This document shows, in pieces, positions 43,579 to 51,579 of a DNA stretch of 64,000 nt. This DNA comes from Streptomyces phaeofaciens (GTDB taxonomy: Bacteria > Actinomycetota > Actinomycetes > Streptomycetales > Streptomycetaceae). Below the pieces are notes generated by a model that saw only the letters and a list, made by a program, of their open reading frames with translations, did no database searches and was not told where the DNA came from. Made by a program: the position numbers and the translations under genes. Position 1 is the stretch's first letter. Each line of letters begins with the position of its first letter. The stretch covers positions 1-64,000 of the forward strand of contig NZ_BMSA01000013.1 in assembly GCF_014648915.1 (NCBI RefSeq), written 5' to 3'.

Positions 43579-43639
43579 GGTTACCTTCACTGCGGGAGCA
43601 TGGGGTAACGGTTACCGGTTACTCGCACATGCAGGTAAC
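43579..43639. promoter_or_regulatory. cluster of five GGTTAC half-sites between CGNR and VOC genes
   Basis: Half-sites on either strand at 43579-43584, 43604-43609, 43611-43616, 43617-43622 and 43634-43639. The central pair makes the perfect palindrome GGTAACGGTTACC (43604-43616). The half-sites are confined to this divergent promoter region, so they probably form an operator, most simply for the CGNR protein. Confidence 0.55.
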
Positions 43640-43661
43640 ACCGCCTTCGAGGAGGAAAGTC

Positions 43662-44021
43662 ATGGCTCTCGCCGAGCTGGGCGTCGTCGTCCTGGACTGT
43701 CCCGACCCGCGCGCGCTCGCCGCGTTCTACTCCGAGGTGCTGGGCGGCACCGTCAAGGGGGACGAGCACTGGGTGGACCTGGAGGTGCCCGGAGGACGGT
43801 CGCTGGCCTTCCAGGCCGCCCCCGGGTACGTACCGCCCGCGTGGCCCGCGCCCGAGCACTCCCAGCAGTTCCATCTGGACCTGACCGTCGAGGACCTGGA
43901 CACGGCCGAGAAGGGCGTGCTGGCGCTGGGCGCCCGGCCGCTGGACACGGAGGACCGCTCGCGCGGCTGGCGTGTGTACGCGGACCCGGCGGGGCACCCC
44001 TTCTGTCTGTGCGCCTGCTGA
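43662..44021 (+). CDS. VOC (glyoxalase/bleomycin-resistance) superfamily protein
   Basis: A 119-residue single-module VOC protein with two beta-alpha-beta-beta-beta units: LGVVVLDCPDPRALAAFYSEVLGG at the start and FHLDLTVEDLDTAEKGVLALGA in the second half, ending DPAGHPFCLC. The family includes metal-dependent lyases, dioxygenases and drug-binding proteins; the substrate is unknown. GAGGAGGAAAG precedes the ATG. An upstream in-frame start at 43629 would swallow that ribosome site and is rejected. Confidence 0.87.
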   Translation: MALAELGVVVLDCPDPRALAAFYSEVLGGTVKGDEHWVDLEVPGGRSLAFQAAPGYVPPAWPAPEHSQQFHLDLTVEDLDTAEKGVLALGARPLDTEDRSRGWRVYADPAGHPFCLCAC

Positions 44022-44141
44022 TCCGCTCACCGCGCGTCCGCCGACCCAGGAGGGTTCGGATCAGGCCGGCTCCGGTCCGCGGGACACGCCGGCAAGATCC
44101 GGAAGAGAGGCCCTGAGCCCCGCCGTCCGGGCGCGGGCCGG

Positions 44142-44501
44142 TCAGCCGCCCCGCGCCGTGCGGATCACCTCGTCCAGGGTGTCGCGGGAGCGCAGCAGGT
44201 CGGCGATCGTGCGGTCGATGCGCTCGCGTTCGGCACCGAGGTCGGCGACCAGTCGGGGGGTGGCGACGGCGGAGGGGCCGCCGTCGGCGTCCCGCATGCA
44301 GGGCAGCAGCTGGGCGATCTTCGTGCTGCGCAGGCCCGCCGCGAACAGCTCCTGGATGAGGACGACCCGGTCGACGGCCGCCTCCGGATAGTCCCGGTGC
44401 CCGCCGGGCGTCCGGTCGGCCGTCAGCAGGCCCTGGGTCTCGTAGTAGCGCAGGGAGCGCTCGCTGACGTTCGTCCGCCGGGCCAGTTCCCCGATCCGCA
44501 T
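44142..44501 (-). CDS. MerR-family transcriptional regulator
   Basis: A 119-residue regulator. The N-terminal winged helix is canonical (MRIGELARRTNVSERSLRYYE, then GLLTADRTPGGHRDY). A dimerisation coiled coil follows (about 75-119). One cysteine (C69 region, LPCMRD) is present but no metal-binding cysteine pair, so it probably senses an organic or redox signal. The start is placed at ATG with GGGAGGG upstream; the frame is open for 9 more codons. It is divergent from the ene-reductase gene, whose promoter contains a MerR-type dyad. Confidence 0.9.
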   Translation of the reverse strand: MRIGELARRTNVSERSLRYYETQGLLTADRTPGGHRDYPEAAVDRVVLIQELFAAGLRSTKIAQLLPCMRDADGGPSAVATPRLVADLGAERERIDRTIADLLRSRDTLDEVIRTARGG

Positions 44502-44515
44502 CCGCCCTCCCGGGC

Positions 44516-44547
44516 TTGAATCTGACACTGATGTCAGCTTCTACGGT
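44516..44547 (+). promoter_or_regulatory. MerR-type promoter/operator of the ene-reductase gene
   Basis: -35 TTGAAT (44516-44521) and -10 TACGGT (44542-44547) are separated by 20 bp. This is the over-long spacer typical of MerR-activated promoters. The spacer is filled by the perfect dyad CTGACACTGATGTCAG (44522-44537), extended outward by GAA and TTC with one unpaired base on each side. Confidence 0.72.
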
Positions 44548-44553
44548 ACGGCC

Positions 44554-45690
44554 ATGACCGCGACCAAGGACACCCCGTTCCGGCTGGGACGCCTCACCCT
44601 CCCCCACCGTCTCGTCATGGCCCCGCTGACCCGCAACCGGGCCGAGGCCGACGGCACCCCCACTCCCCTGATGGCCGCCTACTACGCCCAGCGCGCCTCC
44701 GCCGCACTGATCGTCGCGGAAGCCTCGACGCCCAACGCGGTCGGGCAGACGTACCCGAACATCACCGCGATCCACACCCCGCGGCACGTGGCGGGCTGGC
44801 GGCGGGTGACGGACGCCGTACGGGCCGCCGGGGGCGGAGGGATGTTCCTCCAGCTCCAGCACGGCGGGCGGGTCGGGCATCCGGCGACCAGCGGGCTCAC
44901 GCCGGTCGCCCCCTCGCCCGTCCCGCTGCCGGAGACGATCGTCACGCCGGACGGGCACCGGCCCTCCGTCACGCCCCGCGAGATGACCCCGGACGACATC
45001 CGGGCCACCGTCGCCGACTTCGCGGCGGCCGCCCGCCGCGCGCTCGACGCCGGGTTCGAGGGGGTGGAGGTGCACTCCGCCAACGGCCATCTGCTGCACC
45101 AGTTCCTGGCCGGCACCACCAACCGCCGCACCGACGCCCACGGCGGCTCGCTCGCCGGGCGGATCCGGTTCGTGGCGGAGGTCGTGGAGGCGGTGGCCGC
45201 GGAGATCGGCCCGGACCGGGTGGGCCTGCGGGTCTCCCCCGGGAACACCGTCAACGGCATCCGGGAGGACGACACGGACGTCCTCTACCCGGCCCTCGTG
45301 GAGCGGCTGAAGGACCTCGGACTCGCGTATCTGCACCTGGTGCACGCCGACCCTGACACCGCGCTGTTCCACCGGATCCGGGCCGCGTGGCCGGGGGCGC
45401 TGATCGCCAATCCGGTGCTGACGGACCTCACCACGGAGGCCGTCTCCACCGCAACCGGGCGGCTGCTCGCCGCCGGCGCCGACCTGGTCGCCCTCGGCCG
45501 GCCCTTCCTGGCCAACCCCGACCTGGTGCGGCGACTGCGGCTCGGCGCGCCGCTGAACCCCGTACGGGACCGGTACTTCATGTACGTGGGCGGGGCGGCC
45601 GGCTACACCGACTACCCCGCCCTCGACGAACAGCCCCCTCAGCCGTCCAGCGACTCGATCGTCGCGTGGGACGGGGCGCGGGTGGTCTGA
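44554..45690 (+). CDS. old-yellow-enzyme family ene-reductase (NADH:flavin oxidoreductase)
   Basis: A 378-residue FMN enzyme of the TIM-barrel OYE family reducing activated C=C bonds or nitro compounds. Signatures: LVMAPLTRNRAEADGTP, ASTPNAVGQTYPN, MFLQLQHGGRVGHP, the substrate-binding region EGVEVHSANGHLLHQFL (His/Asn pair) and GRPFLANPDLVRRL for phosphate binding. ATG 7 bp after the MerR-type promoter. Control by the divergent MerR protein suggests induction by an electrophile. The 3' end overlaps the convergent dipeptidase gene by 52 bp. Confidence 0.93.
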   Translation: MTATKDTPFRLGRLTLPHRLVMAPLTRNRAEADGTPTPLMAAYYAQRASAALIVAEASTPNAVGQTYPNITAIHTPRHVAGWRRVTDAVRAAGGGGMFLQLQHGGRVGHPATSGLTPVAPSPVPLPETIVTPDGHRPSVTPREMTPDDIRATVADFAAAARRALDAGFEGVEVHSANGHLLHQFLAGTTNRRTDAHGGSLAGRIRFVAEVVEAVAAEIGPDRVGLRVSPGNTVNGIREDDTDVLYPALVERLKDLGLAYLHLVHADPDTALFHRIRAAWPGALIANPVLTDLTTEAVSTATGRLLAAGADLVALGRPFLANPDLVRRLRLGAPLNPVRDRYFMYVGGAAGYTDYPALDEQPPQPSSDSIVAWDGARVV

Positions 45691-46817
45691 AGGCCGCGGG
45701 CCACGTCCTCCGCCGCACCCAGCACCCGGACCGCGTTCTGCCAGGTCAGCTTGGCGAGGTCGGTGGAGGACCAGCCGCGGTCGAGGAGTTCGGCGATCAG
45801 GTTGGGATAGCCGGAGACGTCGTTCAGACCGTCGGGCGTGAAGGCCGTGCCGTCGTAGTCGCCGCCGATGCCGAGGTGGTCGATGCCTGCGGCCTCGCGC
45901 ATGTGGTCGAGGTGGTCGGCGACCGTGGCGACCGTGGCGACCGGGCGCGGGTTGGCCTCCTCGAAGGCCCGGTGGACCTTCATCGCCTCGGCGGTCGTGT
46001 CCAGGTCGAAGAACCCGTGGGCGCGCAGGTTCGCACCGGCCGCGGCCGTCCACTCGACCGCGGCCTGGAGGACGAACTTCGGCACGAAGGTCACCATCGC
46101 CATGCCGCCGTTGGCGGGGAGGCGTTCCAGGACGTCGTCCGGGACGTTGCGCGGATGGTCGCAGACGGCCCGCGCGGAGGAGTGGGAGAAGATCACCGGG
46201 GCCGAGGAGGCGTCCAGCGCGTCCCGCATGGTCGTCGCCGCCACGTGCGAGAGGTCGACCAGCATGCCGAGGCGGTTCATCTCCCGCACGACCTCACGGC
46301 CGAACGCCGACAGACCGCCCACGCCGGGCTCGTCCGTCGCGGAGTCCGCCCAGTCCACGTTGTCGTTGTGGGTGAGGGTCATGTACCGCACCCCGAGCCC
46401 GTACAGGCCGCGCAGGGTGCCCAGGGAGTTGGCGATGGAGTGGCCGCCCTCCGCACCCATCAGCGAGGCGATACGGCCCTCCGCGCGCGCCGCCTCCATG
46501 TCGGCGGCGGTCAGCGCCGCGCGCAGGTCGGCCGGGTGGCGGTCGATGAGCCGGCGGACGCAGTCGATCTGCTCCAGCGTCGCCGGGACCGCGTCGGGCA
46601 GGTCCGCGCGCACGTACACCGACCAGTACTGCGCGCCGACCCCGCCCGCCCGCATCCGGGGGATGTCGGTGTGCAGGTGGGCGGTCTGGGAGGCGGCGAT
46701 GTCCCGGGCGTCGAGGTCGTAGCGCACCTGCTCGCGCAGGGCCCAGGGCAGGTCGTTGTGCCCGTCGGCGACCGGGAACTCGGCGAGCAGTTCCCGGGCC
46801 CGCTCCAGGGAGGTCAT
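45639..46817 (-). CDS. membrane dipeptidase-type (M19) metallopeptidase
   Basis: A 392-residue peptidase family M19 enzyme cleaving dipeptides. Zinc ligands are visible: His-x-Asp in VADGHNDLPWAL, the bridging glutamate in LMGAEGGHSIAN, and histidines in VDLSHVAATT and IFSHSSARAV. There is no signal peptide, so it is cytosolic here. ATG is preferred because GGGAAG lies 8 bp before it; the GTG at 46826 overlapping the purE stop would give 395 residues. It lies downstream of purE in the same direction, so it is probably the third gene of the purK-purE operon. Confidence 0.92.
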   Translation of the reverse strand: MTSLERARELLAEFPVADGHNDLPWALREQVRYDLDARDIAASQTAHLHTDIPRMRAGGVGAQYWSVYVRADLPDAVPATLEQIDCVRRLIDRHPADLRAALTAADMEAARAEGRIASLMGAEGGHSIANSLGTLRGLYGLGVRYMTLTHNDNVDWADSATDEPGVGGLSAFGREVVREMNRLGMLVDLSHVAATTMRDALDASSAPVIFSHSSARAVCDHPRNVPDDVLERLPANGGMAMVTFVPKFVLQAAVEWTAAAGANLRAHGFFDLDTTAEAMKVHRAFEEANPRPVATVATVADHLDHMREAAGIDHLGIGGDYDGTAFTPDGLNDVSGYPNLIAELLDRGWSSTDLAKLTWQNAVRVLGAAEDVARGLQTTRAPSHATIESLDG

Positions 46818-46822
46818 CCGCG

Positions 46823-47347
46823 TCACTTCCCGAAACCGAAGCCGCCGGCGGAACCCTCGACCTTGGCGCGCAGCCGCTTGCCCTTCTCGGTGGCCTGGTC
46901 GTTCAGCTCCTGCTGGAACTCGCGCATCCGGGCGAGGAGGTCCTCGTCGTGGGCGGCGAGGATCCGGGCCGCGAGCAGGCCCGCGTTGCGGGCGCCGCCC
47001 ACCGAGACGGTGGCGACGGGGACACCGGCCGGCATCTGCACGATCGACAGCAGGCTGTCCATGCCGTCGAGGTACTTCAGCGGCACGGGCACGCCGATCA
47101 CCGGCAGCGGCGTCACCGAGGCGAGCATGCCGGGCAGGTGGGCCGCGCCACCGGCGCCGGCGATGATCACCTTCAGGCCGCGCTCCGCCGCCTGCTCGCC
47201 GTACGCGATCATCTCGCGGGGCATGCGGTGCGCGGAGACGACGTCGACCTCGTAGTCGATCTCGAACTCGTCGAGGGCCTGGACGGCGGCCTCCATCACC
47301 GACCAGTCGCTGTCCGAACCCATGACGATGCCTACAACTGGGCTCAT
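46823..47347 (-). CDS. purE: 5-(carboxyamino)imidazole ribonucleotide mutase, purine biosynthesis
   Basis: A 174-residue class I PurE that isomerises N5-CAIR to CAIR. Motifs: VGIVMGSDSDWSVM, VVSAHRMPREMI with the catalytic histidine, and IIAGAGGAAHLPGM. The C-terminal helical tail is of normal length. The ATG overlaps the purK stop by 4 bp (ATGA), so PurE and PurK are translationally coupled and act on consecutive steps. Confidence 0.96.
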   Translation of the reverse strand: MSPVVGIVMGSDSDWSVMEAAVQALDEFEIDYEVDVVSAHRMPREMIAYGEQAAERGLKVIIAGAGGAAHLPGMLASVTPLPVIGVPVPLKYLDGMDSLLSIVQMPAGVPVATVSVGGARNAGLLAARILAAHDEDLLARMREFQQELNDQATEKGKRLRAKVEGSAGGFGFGK

Positions 47348-48483
47348 TCGGTGATCGTGCCTCTCAGGTAGCCGGCTGCGTGACGGGCGCGCTCCAGCAC
47401 GTCGCCGAGGTCGTCGCCGTAGGTGTTGACATGACCGACCTTGCGGCCGGGCTTCACGTCCTTGCCGTACATGTGGATCTTGAGCTGGGGGTCCCGGGCC
47501 ATGCAGTGCAGATACGCGGAGTACATGTCCGGGTAGTCGCCGCCGAGGACGTTCACCATGACCGTCCATGGCGCACGGGGGCGCGGGTCGCCCAGCGGCA
47601 GGTCCAGGACCGCGCGGACATGGTTGGCGAACTGGCTGGTGATCGCGCCGTCCTGGGTCCAGTGGCCCGAGTTGTGCGGGCGCATCGCCAGCTCGTTGAC
47701 GAGGATCCGGCCGTCGCGGGTCTGGAACAGCTCAACGGCGAGATGGCCGACGACACCGAGTTCCTTGGCGATCGTCAGGGCCATCTCCTCGGCCTGCAGC
47801 GCGAGCGCCGGGTCGAGGTCGGGGGCGGGGGCGATCACGGTGTCGCAGACGCCGCCGACCTGCTGCGACTCGACGACCGGGTAGGCGACGGCCTGGCCGT
47901 GCGGGGAGCGCACGACGTTGGCGGCCAGCTCACGGACGTAGTCGACCTTCTCCTCGGCGAGCACCGGGACGCCGGCGCGGAACGGCGCCGCGGCCTCCTC
48001 GGCCGAGTCGACGACCCAGACCCCCTTGCCGTCGTAGCCGCCGCGGACGGTCTTGAGGACGACCGGGAAGCCTTCCCCTTCGGCGGCGAAGGCGGCCACG
48101 TCGGCCGGGTCGGCCACGATCCGGTGCCGTGGGCACGGCACCCCGATCGCGTCCAGCTTCGCGCGCATCACACCCTTGTCCTGGGCGTGCACGAGCGCGT
48201 CCGGGCCGGGGCGCACGGGGATGCCGTCCGCCTCCAGCGCCCGGAGGTGCTCGGTGGGTACGTGTTCGTGATCGAAGGTGATCACATCGCAGCCCCGCGC
48301 GAAGTCACGGAGCGTGTCGAGGTCGCGATAGTCGCCGACGACGACCTCGCTCACCACCTGCGCCGCTGAATCCTGCGGGGTGTCACTGAGGAGCTTGAAC
48401 CTGATGCCGAGCGGGATGCCCGCCTCGTGTGTCATACGAGCGAGCTGACCCCCGCCGACCATGCCGACTACCGGGAACGTCAC
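47344..48483 (-). CDS. purK: 5-(carboxyamino)imidazole ribonucleotide synthase
   Basis: A 379-residue ATP-grasp enzyme converting AIR, ATP and bicarbonate to N5-CAIR. Features: VVGMVGGGQLARMTHEAG at the N-terminus, FDHEHVP, QDKGVMRAKL, LKTVRGGYDGKGVWVV (ATP-grasp) and VNELAMRPHNSGHWT. Start is GTG (VTFPVVGMVGGG). No ribosome site precedes it, but TACCCT lies 6 bp upstream, which suggests a leaderless transcript. It is the first gene of purK-purE. Confidence 0.95.
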   Translation of the reverse strand: MTFPVVGMVGGGQLARMTHEAGIPLGIRFKLLSDTPQDSAAQVVSEVVVGDYRDLDTLRDFARGCDVITFDHEHVPTEHLRALEADGIPVRPGPDALVHAQDKGVMRAKLDAIGVPCPRHRIVADPADVAAFAAEGEGFPVVLKTVRGGYDGKGVWVVDSAEEAAAPFRAGVPVLAEEKVDYVRELAANVVRSPHGQAVAYPVVESQQVGGVCDTVIAPAPDLDPALALQAEEMALTIAKELGVVGHLAVELFQTRDGRILVNELAMRPHNSGHWTQDGAITSQFANHVRAVLDLPLGDPRPRAPWTVMVNVLGGDYPDMYSAYLHCMARDPQLKIHMYGKDVKPGRKVGHVNTYGDDLGDVLERARHAAGYLRGTITE

Positions 48484-48489
48484 GCCCCC

Positions 48490-48495
48490 AGGGTA
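48490..48495 (-). promoter_or_regulatory. -10 box TACCCT of purK, likely leaderless
   Basis: On the minus strand TACCCT ends exactly 6 bp before the purK GTG, the same geometry as at 13085. No ribosome site intervenes. Confidence 0.5.
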
Positions 48496-48810
48496 TCGGC
48501 CGCGCCACGGCGGCCGGATCCCGCGCCTCGCCGGGGCCGGACCTTCGCCCCGCCAAGGGCCGATCCTCGCCCCGCCGGGGCCGGGTCCTGCGCCTCTTAC
48601 CGATCCCTTTCCCGCCTCACACCAGCGGTTTCCCCGCGTGTTTCCGTACTTCTTTTCCCGCCTGTTTCCGCGCTGGTTCCGGTGTTTCTTTCGGTGCTTC
48701 TTCGCGTTCCGTTCCCTCGCCCGTGAGCTCGACCACAGGAAACCGACAAGAGTGGTGGTTAGCATGGCTGGGTTGACGAAACCGACTCCCGGACGGGGGC
48801 CTGCACGGCC
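48496..48810. other. intergenic region between purK and gtrA-like gene
   Basis: About 315 bp with no gene. The part 48605-48730 is pyrimidine-rich with repeated TTTCC/GTTTC motifs and lower GC. It probably holds the promoter of the divergent GtrA gene, but I cannot fix its boxes. Confidence 0.4.
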
Positions 48811-49353
48811 ATGGACCATGGTTCCTCGGGGCATTCTTCGGGGCTGCGGCGGCTCGCCCGCGAGCTCGCCAAGTTCGGCGCCGTGGGCGGTGCGGGGCTG
48901 CTGGTCAACCTGGGCGTGTTCAATCTCGTACGCCAGTTCACCGACCTCCAGGTGGTGCGCGCCAGCGTCATCGCGACGATCGTGGCGATCGTCTTCAACT
49001 ACATCGGGTTCCGGTACTTCACCTACCGCGACCGCGACAAGAGCGGGCGGACCAAGGAACTGACGCTGTTCCTGCTGTTCAGCGTGGTCGGGCTGGTCAT
49101 CGAGAACGGGCTGCTGTTCACGGCGACGTACGGCTTCGGCTGGGACAGCCCGCTCCAGAGCAACATCTTCAAGTTCCTCGGCATCGGCGTGGCCACCCTG
49201 TTCCGGTTCTGGTCCTATCGCACCTGGGTGTTCCGGACGCTGCCCGCGAAGGAGGCCGTGGCCAACGCGGAGTCCTTCCTGGCGGAGGGTCCCCGGGGCA
49301 CCGGGCAGCCGCAGGCCCGCAAGCCGAAGCCCACGGCCCGCCAGCGGGCCTGA
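48811..49353 (+). CDS. GtrA-like membrane protein
   Basis: A 180-residue protein with four membrane segments (about 18-40, 47-67, 80-103, 113-135). The GtrA pattern is AKFGAVGGAGLLVNLGVFNL, VFNYIGFRYFTYRDR and FRFWSYRTWVF. Family members help move polyprenyl-linked sugars across the membrane for glycosylation of surface polymers. The C-terminal 45 residues are a basic, low-complexity tail. The ATG has no clear ribosome site. Confidence 0.88.
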   Translation: MDHGSSGHSSGLRRLARELAKFGAVGGAGLLVNLGVFNLVRQFTDLQVVRASVIATIVAIVFNYIGFRYFTYRDRDKSGRTKELTLFLLFSVVGLVIENGLLFTATYGFGWDSPLQSNIFKFLGIGVATLFRFWSYRTWVFRTLPAKEAVANAESFLAEGPRGTGQPQARKPKPTARQRA

Positions 49354-49414
49354 GCGCCACCGGCGGGCCCGAGCGCCGCCGCGGAGGTCTCCGCGCCCGG
49401 CCGTCGGCCCCCGG

Positions 49415-50689
49415 CTACCTGACCGTCGGTTCGTCCTCCTCCGGCGCCTTCTTCGCCGGCGCCGTACGGGACAGGAACAGACCGAAGACCGGCGGCTGCA
49501 CCTGGAGCATCTCCAGGCGGCCGCCGTCGGCCTCCGCGAGGTCGCGGGCGACGGCCAGGCCGATGCCCGTCGAGTTGCGGCCGCTGATCGCCCGCTCGAA
49601 GATCCGCGCGCCCAGGTCGGTGGGGATGCCGGGGCCCTCGTCGGTGACCTCGATGACGGCCTGGTTGCCGGTCACCCGGGTGCGCAGCGCGACCGTGCCG
49701 CCCCCGTGCATCAGCGAGTTCTCGATCAGCGCGGCCAGCACCTGGGCCACCGCGCCCGGCGTGCCGACCGCCCGCAGATGCCGCTTGCCGGAGCTGACGA
49801 TGGCCCGGCCCACACCGCGGTAGGCGGGCCGCCACTCGGCGAGCTGCTGCTGGATGACCTCGTCGAGGTCGAAGGTGACCGCGGAGCCGTTGCGCGGGTC
49901 GCGGGCGTTGGTCAGCAGGCGTTCGACGACGTCCGTCAGCCGCTCGACCTGGGTGAGCGCGATCGTGGCCTCGTCCTTCACCGTGTCCGGATCGTCGGTG
50001 AGGGTGATCTCCTCCAGCCGCATCGAGAGCGCCGTGAGGGGGGTGCGCAGCTGGTGGGAGGCGTCGGCGGCCAGCCGGCGCTCGGCGGTGAGCATCCGGG
50101 CGATGCGCTCGGCCGAGGAGTCCAGGACGTCGGCGACCCGGTCCAGCTCGGGGACTCCGTAGCGCTTGTGGCGGGGGCGCGGGTCACCGGAGCCGAGGCG
50201 CTCGGCGGTCTCCGCGAGGTCGGTCAGCGGGGAGGCGAGGCGGTTGGCCTGCCGGATGGCCAGCAGCACCGCCGCGATCACCGCGAGCAGCGCCACCAGG
50301 GCGATGATCAGCAGGGTGCGGCCGACCTCCCGGGTGACCGTGGAGCGCGGCTCCTGGACCAGGACGGTCTCGCCCTCCTCGCCCTCGGCCGTGGACCGGA
50401 TGACGTCGCCCTCGGGCTTGTCGCCGACCTCGATGGCCGGCCGCCCGGGGATCCGGATCATGGCGTAGCGGTCCTGGGTGACCTGGTCGCGGAGTATGTC
50501 GGCGGTGACGTTCTCCGCTCCCACCAGCCGGCTGTCCACGATGCTGGCCAGCCTCAGCGCCTCGGAGTCCACCCGTTCCTGGGCGCTGTTGCTGATCGTG
50601 CGGGTCTCGACGATGACGAGCGACACCCCGAAGACGGCGATGACGACGAGAACGACGGCGAGGGTGGACTGAATGAGACGACGACGCAA
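49415..50689 (-). CDS. draK: sensor histidine kinase, probable DraK
   Basis: A 424-residue membrane kinase. Two membrane segments (about 10-28 and 125-147) flank an extracellular sensor domain of about 95 residues. Then come a HAMP domain, the phosphoacceptor motif ADASHQLRTPLTAL, the N-box LIENSLMHGGG and the G-box DEGPGIPTDLG with STGIGLAVARDLAEADGG. The start is set at TTG (LRRRLIQSTLAV) with GGAGAG just before; the longer frame overlaps the regulator gene and is not family-like. Position and pairing match S. coelicolor SCO3062 (DraK, reported to respond to environmental conditions and affect antibiotic production), by recall. Confidence 0.85.
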   Translation of the reverse strand: MRRRLIQSTLAVVLVVIAVFGVSLVIVETRTISNSAQERVDSEALRLASIVDSRLVGAENVTADILRDQVTQDRYAMIRIPGRPAIEVGDKPEGDVIRSTAEGEEGETVLVQEPRSTVTREVGRTLLIIALVALLAVIAAVLLAIRQANRLASPLTDLAETAERLGSGDPRPRHKRYGVPELDRVADVLDSSAERIARMLTAERRLAADASHQLRTPLTALSMRLEEITLTDDPDTVKDEATIALTQVERLTDVVERLLTNARDPRNGSAVTFDLDEVIQQQLAEWRPAYRGVGRAIVSSGKRHLRAVGTPGAVAQVLAALIENSLMHGGGTVALRTRVTGNQAVIEVTDEGPGIPTDLGARIFERAISGRNSTGIGLAVARDLAEADGGRLEMLQVQPPVFGLFLSRTAPAKKAPEEDEPTVR

Positions 50690-50777
50690 GGTGCTCTCCG
50701 GACGGTGACGCCAAAGGACCGGTTCGGGGCGGCCCACCCCCGGATTCCCCGGACCGGAGGCGAACCGTCGGCCCCGT

Positions 50778-51455
50778 TCAGCTCTTCTCGAACCGGAAGC
50801 CCACACCCCGCACGGTGGCGATGTACCGCGGGTTCGCCGCGTCGTCCCCGAGCTTCTTCCGCAGCCACGAGATGTGCATGTCGAGCGTCTTGGTCGAGGA
50901 CCACCACGTCGTGTCCCACACCTCGCGCATCAGCTGGTCGCGGGTGACGACCCGGCCCGCGTCGCGCACCAGCACCCGCAGCAGGTCGAACTCCTTGGCG
51001 GTGAGCTGGAGCTCCTCGTCGCCCATCCACGCCCGGTGCGACTCGACGTCGATCCGCACCCCGTGCGTGGCCGGCGGCTGGGCGGGCTCGGCGGAGCCGC
51101 GCCGCAGCAGGGCCCGGACCCGGGCGAGCAGTTCGGCGAGCCGGAAGGGCTTGGTGACGTAGTCGTCGGCGCCCGCGTCGAGACCGACGACGGTGTCCAC
51201 CTCGTCGGCGCGCGCGGTCAGGATCAGGATGGGCACGGTGTGGCCCTCGGAGCGCAGCCGGCGGGCCACCTCCAGGCCGTCCATGCCGGGCAGGCCCAGG
51301 TCCAGCACGACCAGGTCGATGCCGCCCTGCATCCCGGCGTCGAGCGCGGTCGGTCCGTCCTCACGCACCTCGACCTCGTACCCTTCCCGGCGCAGTGCGC
51401 GGGCCAGCGGCTCCGAGATGGACGCATCGTCCTCGGCGAGCAGTACACGGGTCAT
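50778..51455 (-). CDS. draR: OmpR/PhoB-type response regulator, probable DraR
   Basis: A 225-residue regulator. The receiver domain has the acidic pocket in LLAEDDASISE, the phospho-Asp in LVVLDLGLPGMDGL, the Thr in LILTARADE and the Lys in YVTKPFRLAEL. The C-terminal winged helix ends MHISWLRKKLGDDAANPRYI and VRGVGFRFEKS. ATG (MTRVLLAEDD) fits the family. It precedes the kinase gene by 88 bp in the same operon. The identification as DraR (SCO3063) rests on gene order and recall. Confidence 0.87.
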   Translation of the reverse strand: MTRVLLAEDDASISEPLARALRREGYEVEVREDGPTALDAGMQGGIDLVVLDLGLPGMDGLEVARRLRSEGHTVPILILTARADEVDTVVGLDAGADDYVTKPFRLAELLARVRALLRRGSAEPAQPPATHGVRIDVESHRAWMGDEELQLTAKEFDLLRVLVRDAGRVVTRDQLMREVWDTTWWSSTKTLDMHISWLRKKLGDDAANPRYIATVRGVGFRFEKS

Positions 51456-51535
51456 GAGCTGATGGTAGTCCGCACGGGGCAAGGCCCGAAGCGTGATCGA
51501 CGGCGCCGTTTCTTACCCAGGGACATCCGGGACAA

Positions 51536-51579
51536 GCCGGGGCACCGGCCCTCGTCGGCCGGGGCACCGGCCCTCGTCG
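51536..51579. repeat. 22-bp tandem duplication
   Basis: Two perfect adjacent copies (51536-51557 and 51558-51579) starting GCCGGGGCACCGG, in the 554-bp gap between the response regulator and peptide transporter genes. Confidence 0.9.

Noticed and set aside
49377..49396. Small hairpin after the GtrA gene as terminator
   Set aside because: The stem is only 7 bp with a 2-nt loop, too weak to list with confidence.
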